64,000 bases of DNA, taken from contig OX326956.1 in the NCBI GenBank assembly GCA_946800325.1, positions 22,480,356 through 22,544,355 on the forward strand, read 5' to 3'. Position numbers and translations under genes: made by a program. The notes under the pieces were generated by a model, which saw only the letters and a program-made list of their open reading frames with translations, was not told the DNA's origin and did not search any database. The DNA comes from Luzula sylvatica (taxonomy: Eukaryota > Streptophyta > Magnoliopsida > Poales > Juncaceae). Positions 27,071-40,462 of this stretch are shown here, piece by piece (within the stretch, counting starts at the first letter, position 1; every line of letters starts with the position of its first letter).

Positions 27071-28124
27071 ATTTTTTAATAAATATAATAATTGAATTTT
27101 TCGAAGGTGTTAGACTTCAATTTTTGCATTTTTAAGAATTTTTTGAAAAAAATGAAATTTGTGTGTGTTAGTCCTCAATTGCGGAGTATTTTAAGTACGA
27201 CCTGAAAATTGCGTATTTTTATTGTGTTACATTTCAATTTTAACATTTTTTTAAAAAATATCATAATTGAATTTTTTTTTTTAAGGTGTTAGACTTCTGT
27301 TTTTGCATTATTAATAATTTATTGAAAAAATTGAAACTTGTGTGTGTTAGTCTTCAATTACAGAGTATTTTGAGTACGACATGAAAATTGAGTATATTTC
27401 TTGTATAACACTTCAATTTTAAGATTTTTATAAAAAATATCATAATTGAATTTTGGAAGGTGTTAGACTTCTGTTTTTGCATTTTTCAGAAATTTTGGAA
27501 AAAATTGAAATTTGTGTATGTTAGTCTTCAATTACGGAGTATTATGAGTACGACATGAAAATTGAGTATTTTGCTTGTATGACATTTCAATTTCAACATT
27601 TTTAAAAAATATATAATAATTGAATTTTTTTGAAGGTGTTAGACTTCTGTTTTTGCATTTTTAAGAATATTTTGAAAAAATTGAAACTTGTGTGTGGTTA
27701 GTCTTCAATTGCAGAGTATTTTGAGTACGGCATGAAAATTGAGTGTTTTTCTAGTGTAACTCTTCAATTTAAACATGTTTTGAAAAAATATAACAATTGA
27801 ATTTTTTGAAGGTGTTAGACTTCTGTTTTTGCATTTTTCAGAAATTTTGGAAAAAATTGAAATTTGTGTATGTTAGTCTTCAATTACAGAGTATTTTGAG
27901 TACGACACGAAAATTGAGTATTTTTCTTTTGTTGCACTTAAATTTCAACATTTTTTGAAAGAATATCGTGATTAAATTTTTCGAAGATGTTGTACTTCAA
28001 TTTTTGCATTTTTAAGCATTTCTTGAAAAAAATGAAATTTGTGTGTGTTAGTCCTCAATTACGGAGTATTTTGAGTACGACATGAAAATTGAGTATTTTT
28101 CTTGTATTACATTTTAATTTTAAC
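27071..28124 (+). repeat. 6-monomer repeat, copy 1 (~1,054 bp)
   Basis: ATTTTTTAATAAATATAATA and its downstream sequence, including TCAATTGCGGAG, GAAAATTGCG and TGTGTGGTTAG, recur 1,054 bp later. The six monomers end with the m10-type landmark (ACACGAAAATTGAG with TTTTGTTGCAC). Confidence 0.87.
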
Positions 28125-29165
28125 ATTTTTTAATAAATATAATAATTGAATTTTTCGAAGGTGTTAGACTTCAATTTTTGCATTTTTAAGAATTTTTTGA
28201 AAAAAATGAAATTTGTGTGTGTTAGTCCTCAATTGCGGAGTATTTTAAGTACGACATGAAAATTGCGTATTTTTATTGTGTTACATTTCAATTTTAACAT
28301 TTTTTTAAAAAATATCATAATTGAATTTTTTTTAAGGTGTTAGACTTCTGTTTTTGCATTTTTAATAATTTATTGAAAAAATTGAAACTTGTGTGTGTTA
28401 GTCTTCAATTACAGAGTATTTTGAGTACGACATGAAAATTGAGTATTTTTCTTGTATAACACTTCAATTTTAAGATTTTTATAAAAAATATCATAATTGA
28501 ATTTTTGAAGGTGTTAGACTTCTGTTTTTGGATTTTTCAGAAATTTTGGAAAAAATTGAAATTTGTGTATGTTAGTCTTCAATTACGGAGTATTATGAGT
28601 ACGACATGAAAATTGAGTATTTTCCTTGTATGACATTTCAATTTCAACATTTTTAAAAAATATATAATAATTGAATTTTTTTGAAGGTGTTAGACTTCTG
28701 TTTTTGCATTTTTAAGAATTTTTTGAAAAAATTGAAACTTGTGTGTGGTTAGTCTTCAATTACAGAGTATTTTGAGTACGGCATGAAAATTGAGTGTTTT
28801 TCTAGTGTAACACTTCAATTTTAACATGTTTTGAAAAAATATAACAATTGAATTTTTTGAAGGTGTTAGACTTCTGTTTTTGCATTTTTCAGAAATTTTG
28901 GAAAAAATTGAAATTTGTGTATGTTAGTCTTCAATTACAGAGTATTTTGAGTACGACACGAAAATTGAGTATTTTTCTTTTGTTGCACTTAAATTTCAAC
29001 ATTTTTTGAAAGAATATCGTGATTAAATTTTTCGAAGATGTTGTACTTCAATTTTTGCATTTTTAAGCATTTCTTGAAAAAATAAAATTTGTGTGTGTTA
29101 GTCCTCAATTACGGAGTATTTTGAGTACGACATGAAATTTGAGTATTTTTCTTGTATTACATTTT
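28125..29165 (+). repeat. 6-monomer repeat, copy 2 (~1,040 bp)
   Basis: This is a tandem copy of 27071-28124. It keeps TCAATTGCGGAG, TGTGTGGTTAG, the TAACAATTG block and the m10-type landmark near 28960. Similarity ends near 29,165, where ATTTTAAAATTTTTAAAAAC replaces the repeat start. Confidence 0.85.
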
Positions 29166-32100
29166 AATTTTAAAATTTTTAAAAACATATAATAATTGAA
29201 TTTTTCGAAGGTGTTAGACTTCAATTTAGCATTTCTAAGAATTTTTTGAAAAAAATGAAATTTGTGTGTGTTAGTCCTCAACTACGGAGTATTTTGAGTA
29301 CGACATGAAAATTGAGTATTTTTATTGTGTTACACTTCAATTTTGACATTTTTTTTAAAAATATCATAATTTACTTTTTTGATGGTGTTAGACTTCTGTT
29401 TTTGCATTTTTCAGAAATTTTGGAAAAAATTGAAATTTATGAATGTTAGTCTTCAATTACAGAGTATTCTAAGTACGGCATGAAAATTGTTTATTTTGCT
29501 TGTATTACATTTCAATTTTAACATTTTTTTAAAAAATATAATAATTGAATTTTTTTTTATGGTGTTAGACTTCTGTTAATGCATTTTTAAGAATTTTTTG
29601 AAAAAATTGAAACTTGTGTGTGTTAGTCTACAATTACAGAGTATTTTGAGTACGGCATGAAAATTGAGTATTTATCTTGTGTAACACTTCAATTTTAACA
29701 TTTTTTAAAAAAATATCATAATTGAATTTTTTGAAGGTGTTAGACTTCTGTTTTTGTATTTTTCAGAAATTTTGGAAAAAATTGAAATTTGTATATGTTA
29801 GTCTTCAATTACGGAGTATTTTCAGTACGACATGAAAATAGAGTACTTTTCTTGTATTACATTTTAATTTTCATATTTTTTAAAAAATATAATAATTGAA
29901 TTTTTCGAAGGTGTTAGACTTCAATTTTTGCATTTTTAAGAATTTTTTGAAAAAAATTAAATTTGTGTGTGTTGGTCCACTATTACGGAGTATTTTAAGT
30001 ACGACATGAAAATTGAGTATTTTTATTGTGTTACACTTCAATTTTAACATTTTAAAAAAAAAAAATCATAATTGAATTTTTTGAAGGTGTTAGACTTCTG
30101 TTTTTGCATTTTTCAAAAATTTTGGAAAAAATTGAAATTTGTGTGTGTTAGTCTTCAATTACAGAGTATTATGAGTACGATATGAAAATTAGGTATTTTG
30201 CTTGTATCACATTTCAATTTTAACATTTTTAAAAAATATATAATAATTGAATTTTTTTGAAGGTGTCAGACTACTGTTTTTGCATTTTTATGAATTTTTT
30301 GAAAAAATTGAAACTTGTGTGTGTTAGTATTCAATTACAGAGTATTTTGAGTACGACATGAAAATTGATTATTTTACTTGTGTAACACTTCAATTTTAAC
30401 AATTTTTGAAAAATTATCATAATTGTTTTTTTGAAGGTGTTAGACTTCTATTTTTGCATTTTTCAAAAATTTTGGAAAAAATTGAAATTTGTGTATGTTG
30501 GTCTTCAATTACGGATTATTTTCAGTACGACATGAAAATTGAGTATTTTGCTTGTATGACATTTCAATTTCAACATTTCAAAAAAATATATAATAATTGA
30601 ATTTTTTGAAGGAGTTAGACTTCTTTTTTGCATTTTTAATAATTTTTTGAAAAAATTGAAACTTGTGGGTGTTAGTCTTCAATTACAGAGTATTTTGAGT
30701 ACGACATGAAAATTGAGTGTTTTTCTTGCGGAACACTTCAATTTTAGCATTTTTTGAAAAAATATAATAATTGAATTTTTTGAAGGTGTTAGACTTCTGT
30801 TTTTGCATTTTTCAGAAATTTTGGAAAAAATTGAAATTTGTGTATGTTAGTCTTCAATTACAGAGTCTTTTGAGTACGACATGAAAATTTGTGTATGTTA
30901 GTCTTCAATTACAGACTATGTTGGTCTTCAATTACAGAGTCTTTTGAGTACGACATGAAAATTGAGTATTTTGCTAGTATGACATTTTAATTTTAACATT
31001 TTAAAAAAATATATAATAATTGAATATTTTCAAGGTGTTAGACTTCTTTTTTGCATTTTTAAGAATTTTTTGAAAAAATTGAAACTTGTGGATGTTAGTC
31101 TTCAATTACAGAGTATTTTTAGTACGACAAGAAAATTGAGTGTTTTTCTTGTGTAACACTTCAATATTAACATTTTTTGAAAAACTATCATAATTGAATT
31201 TTTTGAAGGTGTTAGACTTCTGTTTTTGCATTTTTCAGAAAATTTGGAAAAAATTGAAATTTGTGTATGTTAGTCTTCAATTACAGAGTCTTTTGAGTAC
31301 GACACGAAAATTGAGTATTTTTCTTTTGTTGAACTTAAATTTCAACATTTTTTGAAAGAATATCGTGATTGAATTTTTCGAAGATGTTGTACGTCAATTT
31401 TTTCATTTTTAAGAATTTTTTGAAAAAAAATTAAATTTGTGTGTGTTAGTACTCAATTACGGAGTATTTTGAGTACGACATGAAAATTGAGTATTTTTCT
31501 TGCATTACATTTTAATTTTAGAAAATATAATTTTTGAATTTTTCGAAGGTGTTAGACTTCAATTTTTGCATTTTTAAGAATTTTTTGAAAAAAATGAAAT
31601 TTGTGTGTGTTAGTCCTCAATTACATAGTATTTTGAGTACGACATGAAAATTGAGTATTTTTATTGTGTTACACTTCAATTTTGATATTTTTTTTAAAAA
31701 TATCATAATTGACTTTTTTGAAGGTGTTAGACTTCTGTTTTTGCATTTTCAGAAATTTTGGAAAAAATTGAAATTTATGTATGTTTGTCTTCAATTACGG
31801 AGTATTCTAAGTACGGCATGAAAATTGATTATTTAGCTTGTATTACATTTCAATTTTAACATTTTTTTTAAAAATGTAATAATTGAATTTTTTTTATGGT
31901 GTTAGACTTCTGTTATAGCATTTTTAAGAATTTTTTGAAAAAATTGAAACTTGTGTGTGTTAGTCTTCAATTACAGAGTATTTTGAGTACGACATGAAAA
32001 TTGAGTATTTATCTTGTGTAACACTTCAATTTTAACATTTTTTTAAAAAATATCATAATTGAATTTTTTGAAGGTGTTAGACTTATGTTTTTGCATTTTT

Positions 32101-32888
32101 CAGAAATTTTGGAAAACATTGAAATTTGTGTATGTTAGTCTTCAATTACGGAGTATTTTGAGTACGACATGAAAATTGAGCATTTTTTTTGTATTACATT
32201 TTAATTTTAAATTTTTTTTAAAAATATAATAATTGAATTTTTCGAAGTTTTAAGAATTTTTTGAAAAAAAATGAAAATTGTGTGTGTTAGTCCTCAATTA
32301 CGGAGTATTTTAAGTACGACATTAAAATTGAGTATTTTTATTGTGTTACACTTCAATTTTAACATTTTTTTAAAAAATATCATAATTGAATTTTTTGAAG
32401 GTGTTAGACTTCTGTTTTTGCATTTTTCAAAAAATTTGGAAAAAATTGAAATTTGTGTGTGTTAGTCTTCAATTACGGAGTATTATGAGTACGACATGAA
32501 AATTGAGTATTTGGGTTGTATGACATTTCAATTTTAACATTTAAAAAAAATATATAACAATTGAATTTTTTGAAGGTGTTAGACTTCTGTTTTTGCACTT
32601 TTAATAAGTTTTTGAAAAAATTGAAACTTGTGTGTGTTAGTATTCAATTGCAGAGTATTTTGAGTACGACAAGAAAATTGAGTATTTTTCTTGTATAACA
32701 CTTCAATTTTAAGATTTTTTGAAAAAATATCATAATTGAATTTTTTGAAGGTGTTAGACTTCTGTTTTTGCATTTTTCAGAAATTTTGGAAAAAATTGAA
32801 ATTTGTGTATGTTAGTCTTCAATTACGGAGTATTTTGAGTACGACATGAAAATTGAGTATTTTTCTGGTATTACATTTTAATTTTAAC

Positions 32889-33940
32889 ATTTTTTAATAA
32901 ATATAATAATTGAATTTTTCGAAGGTGTTAGACTTCAATTTTTGCATTTTTAAGAATTTTTTGAAAAAAATGAAATTTGTGTGTGTTAGTCCTCAATTGC
33001 GGAGTATTTTAAGTACGACATGAAAATTGCGTATTTTTATTGTGTTACATTTCAATTTTAACATTTTTTTAAAAAATATCATAATTGAATTTTTTTTTAA
33101 GGTGTTAGACTTCTGTTTTTGCATTTTTAATAATTTATTGAAAAAATTGAAACTTGTGTGTGTTAGTCTTCAATTACAGAGTATTTTGAGTACGACATGA
33201 AAATTGAGTATTTTTCTTGTATAACACTTCAATTTTAAGATTTTTATAAAAAATATCATAATTGAATTTTTGAAGGTGTTAGACTTCTGTTTTTGCATTT
33301 TTCAGAAATTTTGGAAAAAATTGAAATTTGTGTATGTTAGTCTTCAATTACGGAGTATTATGAGTACGACATGAAAATTGAGTATTTTGCTTGTATGACA
33401 TTTCAATTTCAACATTTTTAAAAAATATATAATAATTGAATTTTTTTGAAGGTGTTAGACTTCTGTTTTTGCATTTTTAAGAATATTTTGAAAAAATTGA
33501 AACTTGTGTGTGGTTAGTCTTCAATTGCAGAGTATTTTGACTACGGCATGAAAATTGAGTGTTTTTCTAGTGTAACACTTCAATTTAAACATGTTTTGAA
33601 AAAATATAACAATTGAATTTTTTGAAGGTGTTAGACTTCTGTTTTTGCATTTTTCAGAAATTTTGGAAAAAATTGAAATTTGTGTATGTTAGTCTTCAAT
33701 TACAGAGTATTTTGAGTACGACACGAAAATTGAGTATTTTTCTTTTGTTGCACTTAAATTTCAACATTTTTTGAAAGAATATCGTGATTAAATTTTTCGA
33801 AGATGTTGTACTTCAATTTTTGCATTTTTAAGCATTTCTTGAAAAAAATGAAATTTGTGTGTGTTAGTCCTCAATTACGGAGTATTTTGAGTACGACATG
33901 AAAATTGAGTATTTTTCTTGTATTACATTTTAATTTTAAC
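32889..33940 (+). repeat. 6-monomer repeat, copy 1 in unit B (~1,052 bp)
   Basis: This is the counterpart of 27071-28124, with the same opening ATTTTTTAATAAATATAATA and the same order of six monomers. A private change is GACTACGGCATG near 33539. Confidence 0.85.
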
Positions 33941-34760
33941 ATTTTTTAATAAATATAATAATTGAATTTTTCGAAGGTGTTAGACTTCAATTTTTGCATT
34001 TTTGAGAATTTTTTGAAAAAAATGAAATTTGTCTGTGTTAGTCCTCAATTGCGGAGTATTTTAAGTACGACATGAAAATTGCGTATTTTTATTGTGTTAC
34101 ATTTTAATTTTAACATTTTTTCAAAAAATATCATAATTGAATTTTTTTTAAGGTGTTAGACTTCTGTTTTTGCATTTTTAATAATTTATTGAAAAAATTG
34201 AAACTTGTGTGTGTTAGTCTTCAATTACAGAGTATTTTGAGTACGACATGAAAATTGAGTATTTTTCTTGTATAACACTTCAATTTTAAGATTTTTATAA
34301 AAAATATCATAATTGAATTTTTGAAGGTGTTAGACTTCTGTTTTTGGATTTTTCAGAAATTTTGTAAAAAATTGAAATTTGTGTATGTTAGTCTTCAATT
34401 ACGGAGTACTATGAGTACGACATGAAAATTGAGTATTTTGCTTGTATGACATTTCAATTTCAACATTTTTAAAAAATATATAATAATTGAATTTTTTTGA
34501 AGGTGTTAGACTTCTGTTTTTGCATTTTTAAGAATTTTTTGAAAAAATTGAAACTTGTGTGTGGTTAGTCTTCAATTACATAGTATTTTGAGTACGGCAT
34601 GAAAATTGAGTGTTTTTCTAGTGTAACACTTCAATTTTAACATGTTTTGAAAAAATATAACAATTGAATTTTTTGAAGGTGTTAGACTTCTGTTTTTGCA
34701 TTTTTCAGAAATTTTGGAAAAAATTGAAATTTGTGTATGTTAGTCTTCAATTACAGAGTA
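33941..34760 (+). repeat. 6-monomer repeat, copy 2 in unit B (truncated)
   Basis: This is the counterpart of 28125 onward. It breaks off at the right edge of unit B, inside the monomer that would have carried the m10-type landmark. Confidence 0.82.
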
Positions 34761-34767
34761 TTTTGAG

Positions 34768-35464
34768 TAAGACATGAAAATTGAGTATTTTGCTTGTATG
34801 ACATTTCAATTTTAACATTTTTAAAAAATATATAATAATTGAATTTTTTTGAAGGTGTTAGACTTCTGTTTTTGCATTTTTAATAATTTTTTGAAAAAAT
34901 TGAAACTTGTGTGTGTTAGTCTTCAATTACAGAGTATTTTGAGTACGACATGAAAATTGAGTATTTTTCTTGTATAACACTTCAATTTTAAGATTTTTTG
35001 AAAAAATATCATAAATGAAATTTTGAAGGTGTTAGACTTCTGTTTTTGCATTTTTCAGAAATTTTGGAAAAAATTGATATTTGTGTATGTTAGTCTTCAA
35101 TTACGGAGTATTATGAGTAAGACATGAAAATTGAGTATTTTGCTTGTATGACATTTCAATTTTAACATTTTAAAAAAATATATAATAATTGAATTTTTTG
35201 AAGGTGTTAGACTTCTGTTTTTGCATTTTTAATAATTTTTTGAAAAAATTGAAACTTGTGTGTGTTAGTCTTCAATTACAGAGTATTTTGAGTACGACAT
35301 GAAAATTGAGTATTTTTCTTGTATAACACTTCAATTTTAAGATTTTTTGAGAAAATATCATAAATGAATTTTTGAAGGTGTTAGACTTCTGTTTTTGTAT
35401 TTTTAAGAATTTTTTGAAAAAATTTAAACTTCTGTGTGTTAGTCTTCAATTGCAGAGTATTTTG
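34768..35464 (+). repeat. Dimer repeat, two copies of 350 bp
   Basis: The rare anchor form TAAGACATG appears at 34768 and 35118, exactly 350 bp apart. Both copies contain the same pair of monomers, including TTTTAAGATTTTTTG and the private TCATAAATGAA. This is a duplication of one alpha/beta monomer pair. Confidence 0.85.
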
Positions 35465-38362
35465 AGTACGGCATGAAAATTGAGTGTTTTTCTAGTGTAA
35501 CACTTCAATTTTAACATGTTTTGAAAAAATATCATAATTGAATTTTTTGATGGTCTTACACTTCTGTTTTTGCATTTTTCAGAATTTTTGGAAAAAATTG
35601 AAATTTGTGTATGTTAGTCTTCAATTACATAGTATTTTGAGTACCACACGAAAATTGAGTATTTTTCTTTTGTTGCACTTAAATTTCCACATTTTTTGAA
35701 ATAATATCGTGATTGAATTTTTTGAAGATGTCGTACTTCAATTTTTGCATTCTTCAGGATTTTTTGAAAAACATGAAATTTGAGTGTGTTAGTCCTCAAT
35801 TACGGAGTATTCTGAGTACGGCATGAAAATTGATTATTTTACTTGTATTACATTTCAATTTTAACATTTTTAATAAAAATATAATAATTGAATTTTTTTG
35901 ATGGTGTTAGACTTCTGTCTTAGCATTTTTAAGAATTTTTTGAAAAAATTGAAACTTGTGTGTGTTAGTCTTCAATTACAGAGTATTTTTAGTACGACAT
36001 GAAAATTGAGTATTTTGCTTGTATGAAATTTCAATTTTAACATTTTGAAAAAATATATAATAATTGAATTTTTTTTAAGGTGTTAGACTTCTTTTTTGCA
36101 TTTTTAAGAATTGCTTGAAAAAATTGAAACTTGTGTGTGTTAGTCTATAATTATTGAGTAGTTTGAGTACGACGTGAAAATTGACTGTTTTTCTTGGGTA
36201 ACACTTCAATTTTGAAATTTTTTGAAAAAATATAATAATTGAATTTTTTTGATGATGTTAGACTTCTGTTTTAGCATTTTAAAGAATTTTTTGAAAAAAA
36301 TGAAATTTGTGATGTGTTAGTCCTCAAATACATAGTATTTTGAGTGCGACATGAAAATTGAGTATTTTTCTTGTATTACATTTTAAGTTTAACATTTTTT
36401 TAATAATATAATAATTGAATTTTTCGAAGCTGTTAGACTTCGATTTTTGCATTTTTAAGAATTTTTTGAAAAATATGAAATTTGTGTGTGTTAGTGCTCA
36501 ATTACGGAGTATTTTGAGTACGACATGAAAATAGAGTATTTTTATTGTGTTACACTTCAATTTTAACATTTTTTTTTAAAATATGATAATTTAATTTTTT
36601 TTGATGGTGTTACACTTCTGTTTTTGCATTTTTCAAAAATTTTGGAAAAAATTGAAATTTATGTATGTTAGTCTTCAATTACAGAGTATTTTGAGTACGA
36701 CATGAAAATTGATTATTTTGCTTGTATTACATTTTAATTTTAACATTCTTTTAAAAATATGATAATTGAATTTTTCGAAGGTGTCAGACTTCAATTTTTG
36801 CATTTTTAAGAATTTTTTGAAAAAAATGAAATTTGTGTGTGTTAGTGCTCAATTACGGAGTATTTTGAGTACGACATGAAAATAGAGTATTTTTATTGTG
36901 TTACACTTCAATTTTAACATTTTTTTTAAAAATGTCATAATTGAATTTTTTGAAGGTACGACTTCTGTTTTTGCATTTTTCAAAAATTTTGGAAAATATT
37001 GAAATTTATGTATGTTAGCCTTCAATTACGGAGTATTCTGAGTACGACTTGAAAATTGATTATTTTGCTTGTATAACATTTCAATTTTAACATGTTTAAA
37101 AAATATATAATAATTGAATTTTTTTTTATGGTGTTAGACTTCTGTTTTTGCATTTATAATAATTTTTTGAAAAAATTGAAACTTGTGTGTGTTAGTCTTC
37201 AATTACAGAGTATTTTGAGAACGACATGAAAATTGTGTAGTTTGCTTGTGTAACACTTCAATTTTTACATTTTTTTTAAAAATATCATAATTGAATTTTT
37301 TGAAGGTTTTAGACTACTTTTTTGCATTTTTAAGAATTTTATGAAAAAATTGAAACTTGTGTGTGTTAGTCTTCAATTACATAATATTTTGAGTACGACA
37401 TGAAAATTGAGTATTTTGCATGTGTAACATTTCAATTTTAACATTTTTTGAAAAAAATATCATAATTGAATTTTTTTGAAGGTGTTAGACTTATGTTTTT
37501 GCATTTTTCAGAAATTTTTGAAAAAATTGAAATTTGTGTATGTTAGTCTTCAATTACAGAGTATTTTGAGTACGACATGAAAATAGTATATTTTGCTTGT
37601 GTAACACTTCAATTTTTACATTTTAAAAAAAAATATCTTAATTGAATTTTTTGAAGGTGTTGGACTTCCGTTTTTTCATTTTTCAAAAATTTTGGAAAAA
37701 ATTGAAATTTGTATATGTTATTGTTCAATTACGGAGTATTTTGAGTACGACATGAAAATTGAGTATTTTTCTTGTATTACATTTTAATTTTAACATATTT
37801 TTAAAAATATAATTATTGAATTTTTCGAAGGTGTTAGACGTCAATTTTTGCATTTTTATGAATTTTTAGAAAAAATGAAATTTGTGTGTGTTAGTCCTCA
37901 ATTACGGTGTATTTTGAGTACGACATGAAAATTGAGTATTTTGCGTGTATGACATTTCAATTTTAACATTTAAAAAATATATATATTAAATGAATTTTTT
38001 GAAGATGTTGGACTTCTGTTTTTGCATTTTTAAGAATTTTTTGAAAAAATTGAAACTTGGGTGTGTTAGTCTTCAATTACTGAGTATTTTGAATGCGACA
38101 TGAAAATTGAGTATTTTGCTTGTGTAACACTTCAATTTTAACATTTTTTGAAAAAATATCATAATTGAAGTTTTTGAAGGTGTTGAACTTCTGTTTTTGC
38201 ATTTTTCAAAAATTTTGGAAAAAATTGAAACTTGTGTGTGTTAGTCTTCAATTACGGAGTACTTTGAGTACGACATGAAAATTGTGTATTTTGCTTGTGT
38301 AACACTTCAATTTTTACATTTTTAAAAAAAAATATCATAATTGAATTTTTTGAAGGTGTTAG
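35465..38362 (+). repeat. Diverged S1 monomers without a clear HOR
   Basis: About 16-17 monomers keep the 175-bp phase and the anchor, but pairwise differences are frequent and no long-range period was found by eye. The alpha/beta-gamma alternation is broken in several places, for example adjacent gamma monomers near 36,265 and 36,438 and adjacent beta monomers near 37,138 and 37,318. Confidence 0.8.
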
Positions 38363-40462
38363 ACTTCTGTTTTTGCAATTTTCGGAAATTTTGGAAAAAA
38401 TTGAAATTTGTGTACGTTAGTCTTCAATTACGGAGTATTTTGGGTACGACATGAAAATTGAGTATTTTTCTTGTATTACATTTTAATTTTAACATTTTTT
38501 TAAAAATATAATAATTGAATTTTTCGAAGGTGTCAGTCTTCAATTTTTGCATTTTTAAGAATTTTTTGGAAAAATTGAAACTTGTGTGTGTTAGTCTACA
38601 ATTACAGAGTATTTTGAGTACGACATGAAAATTGAGTGTTTTTCTGGTGTAACACTTCAATTTTAACATTTTTTGATAAAATATCATTATTGAATTTCCT
38701 GAAGGTGTTAGACTTCTGTTTTTGCATTTTTCGGAAATTTTGGAAAAAATTGAAATTTGTGTATGTTAGTCTTCAATTACAGAGTATTTTGAGTACGACG
38801 CGAAAATTGAGTATTTTTCTTTTGTTGCACTTAAATTTCAACATTTTAGAAAGAATATCGTGATTGAATTTTCCGAAGATGTTTGACTTCAATTTTTGCA
38901 TTTTTAAGTATTTTTTGAAAAAAATGAAATTTGTGTGTGTTAGTCCTCAATTAAGGAGTATTTTTAGTATGACATGAAAATTGAGTATTTTGTTTGTGTA
39001 ACACTTCAATTTTAACATTTTTAGAAAAAATATCATAATTGAATTTTTTGAAGGTGTTAGACTTCTGTTTTTGCATTTTTCAGAAATTTTGGAAAAAAAT
39101 TGAAATTTTTGTATGTTAGTCTTCAATTACGGAGTATTTTGAGTACGACATCAAAATTGAGTATTTTGCTTGTATTACGTTTTAATTTTAACATTTTTAA
39201 AAAAATATAATAATTGAATTTTTTGAAGGTGTTAGAATTGAATTTATGCATTTTTAAGAATTTTGTGAAAAAAATGAAATTTTTGTGTGTTAGTCCTCAA
39301 TTACGGAGTATTTTGAGTAGGACATGAAAATTGAGTATTTTTATTGTGTTACACTTCAATTTTAAAAAAAATTTTAAAAATGTCATAATTGAATTTTTTT
39401 GAAGGTGTTAGACTTCTGTTTTTGCATTTTTCAGAAATTTTGGAAATAATGGAAATTTATGTATGATAGTCTTCAATTACGGAGTATTTTGAGGACGACA
39501 TGAAAATTGAGTATTTTTTTTGTATGACATTTCAATTTTACATTTTAAAAAACATACAATAATTAAATTTTTTGAAGGTGTTAGACTTCTGTTTTTGCAC
39601 TTTTAAGAATTTTTTTAAAATTGAAACTTGTTAACGTCTTGAATTACAGAGTCATTTGAGTACGACATGAAAATTGAGTATTTTTCTTGTGTAACACTTC
39701 AATTTTTACATTTTTTGAAAAAATGTCATAATAGAATTTTTTTTGAAGGTGTTAGACTTCTGTTTTTGGATTTTTCAAAAAATTTTGAAAAAATTGAAAT
39801 TTGTGTACGTTTGTCTTCAATTACGGAGTATTTTGAGTACGACATGAAAATAGAGTATTTTGCTTGTATGACATTTCAGTTTTAACATTTTTAAAAAAAA
39901 TATAATAATTTAATTTTTCGAAGGTGTTAGACTTCAATTTTAGAATTTTTAAGAATTTTTTGAAAAAAATGAATTTTGTGTGTGTCAGTCCTCAATTACG
40001 GAGTATTTTGAGTACGACATGAAAATTGAGTATTTTTATTGTGTTACACTTCAATTTTAACATTTTTTTTTTAAATATCATAATGGAATTTTTCGAACAT
40101 GTTAGACTTCTGTTTTTGCATTTTTCAGAAATTTTGGAAAAAATTAAAATTAATGTATGTTAGTATTCAATTACAGAGTATTCTGAGTATGACATGAAAA
40201 TTGATTATTTTGCTTGTATTACATTTTAATTTTAACATTTTTTTAAAAAATATAATAATTGAATTTTTTTTTTTATGGTGTTAGACTTCTGTTTTTGCAT
40301 TTTTAAGAATTTTTTGAAAAAATTGTAACTTGTGTGTGTTAGTCGTCAATTGAAGAGTATTTTGAGTACGACATGAAAATTGTGTATTTTGCTTGTGTAA
40401 CACTTCAATTTTTACATTTTTAAAAAATATATCATAATTGAATTTTTTGAAGGTGTTAGACT
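38363..40462 (+). repeat. Relic 12-monomer HOR, copy 1 (~2,100 bp)
   Basis: Marks here return about 2,095-2,100 bp later: TTTTCGGAAATTTTGG near 38380 and 40480; GAATTTTTTGGAAAAATTG near 38560 and 40662; the m10-like ACGACGCGAAAATTG near 38796 (ACGACTCGAAAATTG near 40892); GTTAGAATTGAA near 39231; and GAGGACGACATG at 39491 (41586 in the next copy). The twelve part-A classes alternate strictly between alpha and beta/gamma. Divergence is much larger than in the left array. Confidence 0.75.

Larger units (their letters stand above)
23800..29715 (+). repeat. 5.9-kb segmental duplication, unit A (~34 monomers)
   Basis: This block is repeated 5,916 bp downstream with only scattered differences. Markers shared by both copies are TAATTTTCATATTTTTTAAA (23946 and 29862), TTAGTCCACTATTACGG-like marks (24055 and 29971), a scrambled short repeat (24961 and 30877) and a 30-bp loss in CGAAGTTTTAAG (26327 and 32243). 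Past about 26,550 the offset falls to 5,818 because unit A has about 98 extra bases. The left edge is approximate. Confidence 0.88.
29716..34760 (+). repeat. 5.9-kb segmental duplication, unit B (3'-truncated)
   Basis: This is a tandem copy of unit A starting near 29,716. It follows A to about 34,760 (A position 28,942). There A continues with ACACGAAAATTG and B switches to TAAGACATGAAAATTG, so the last ~770 bp of A are missing from B. It contains its own 6-monomer repeats at 32889-33940 and 33941-34760. Differences from A are few single-base changes plus the absence of the 98-bp patch. Confidence 0.87.
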
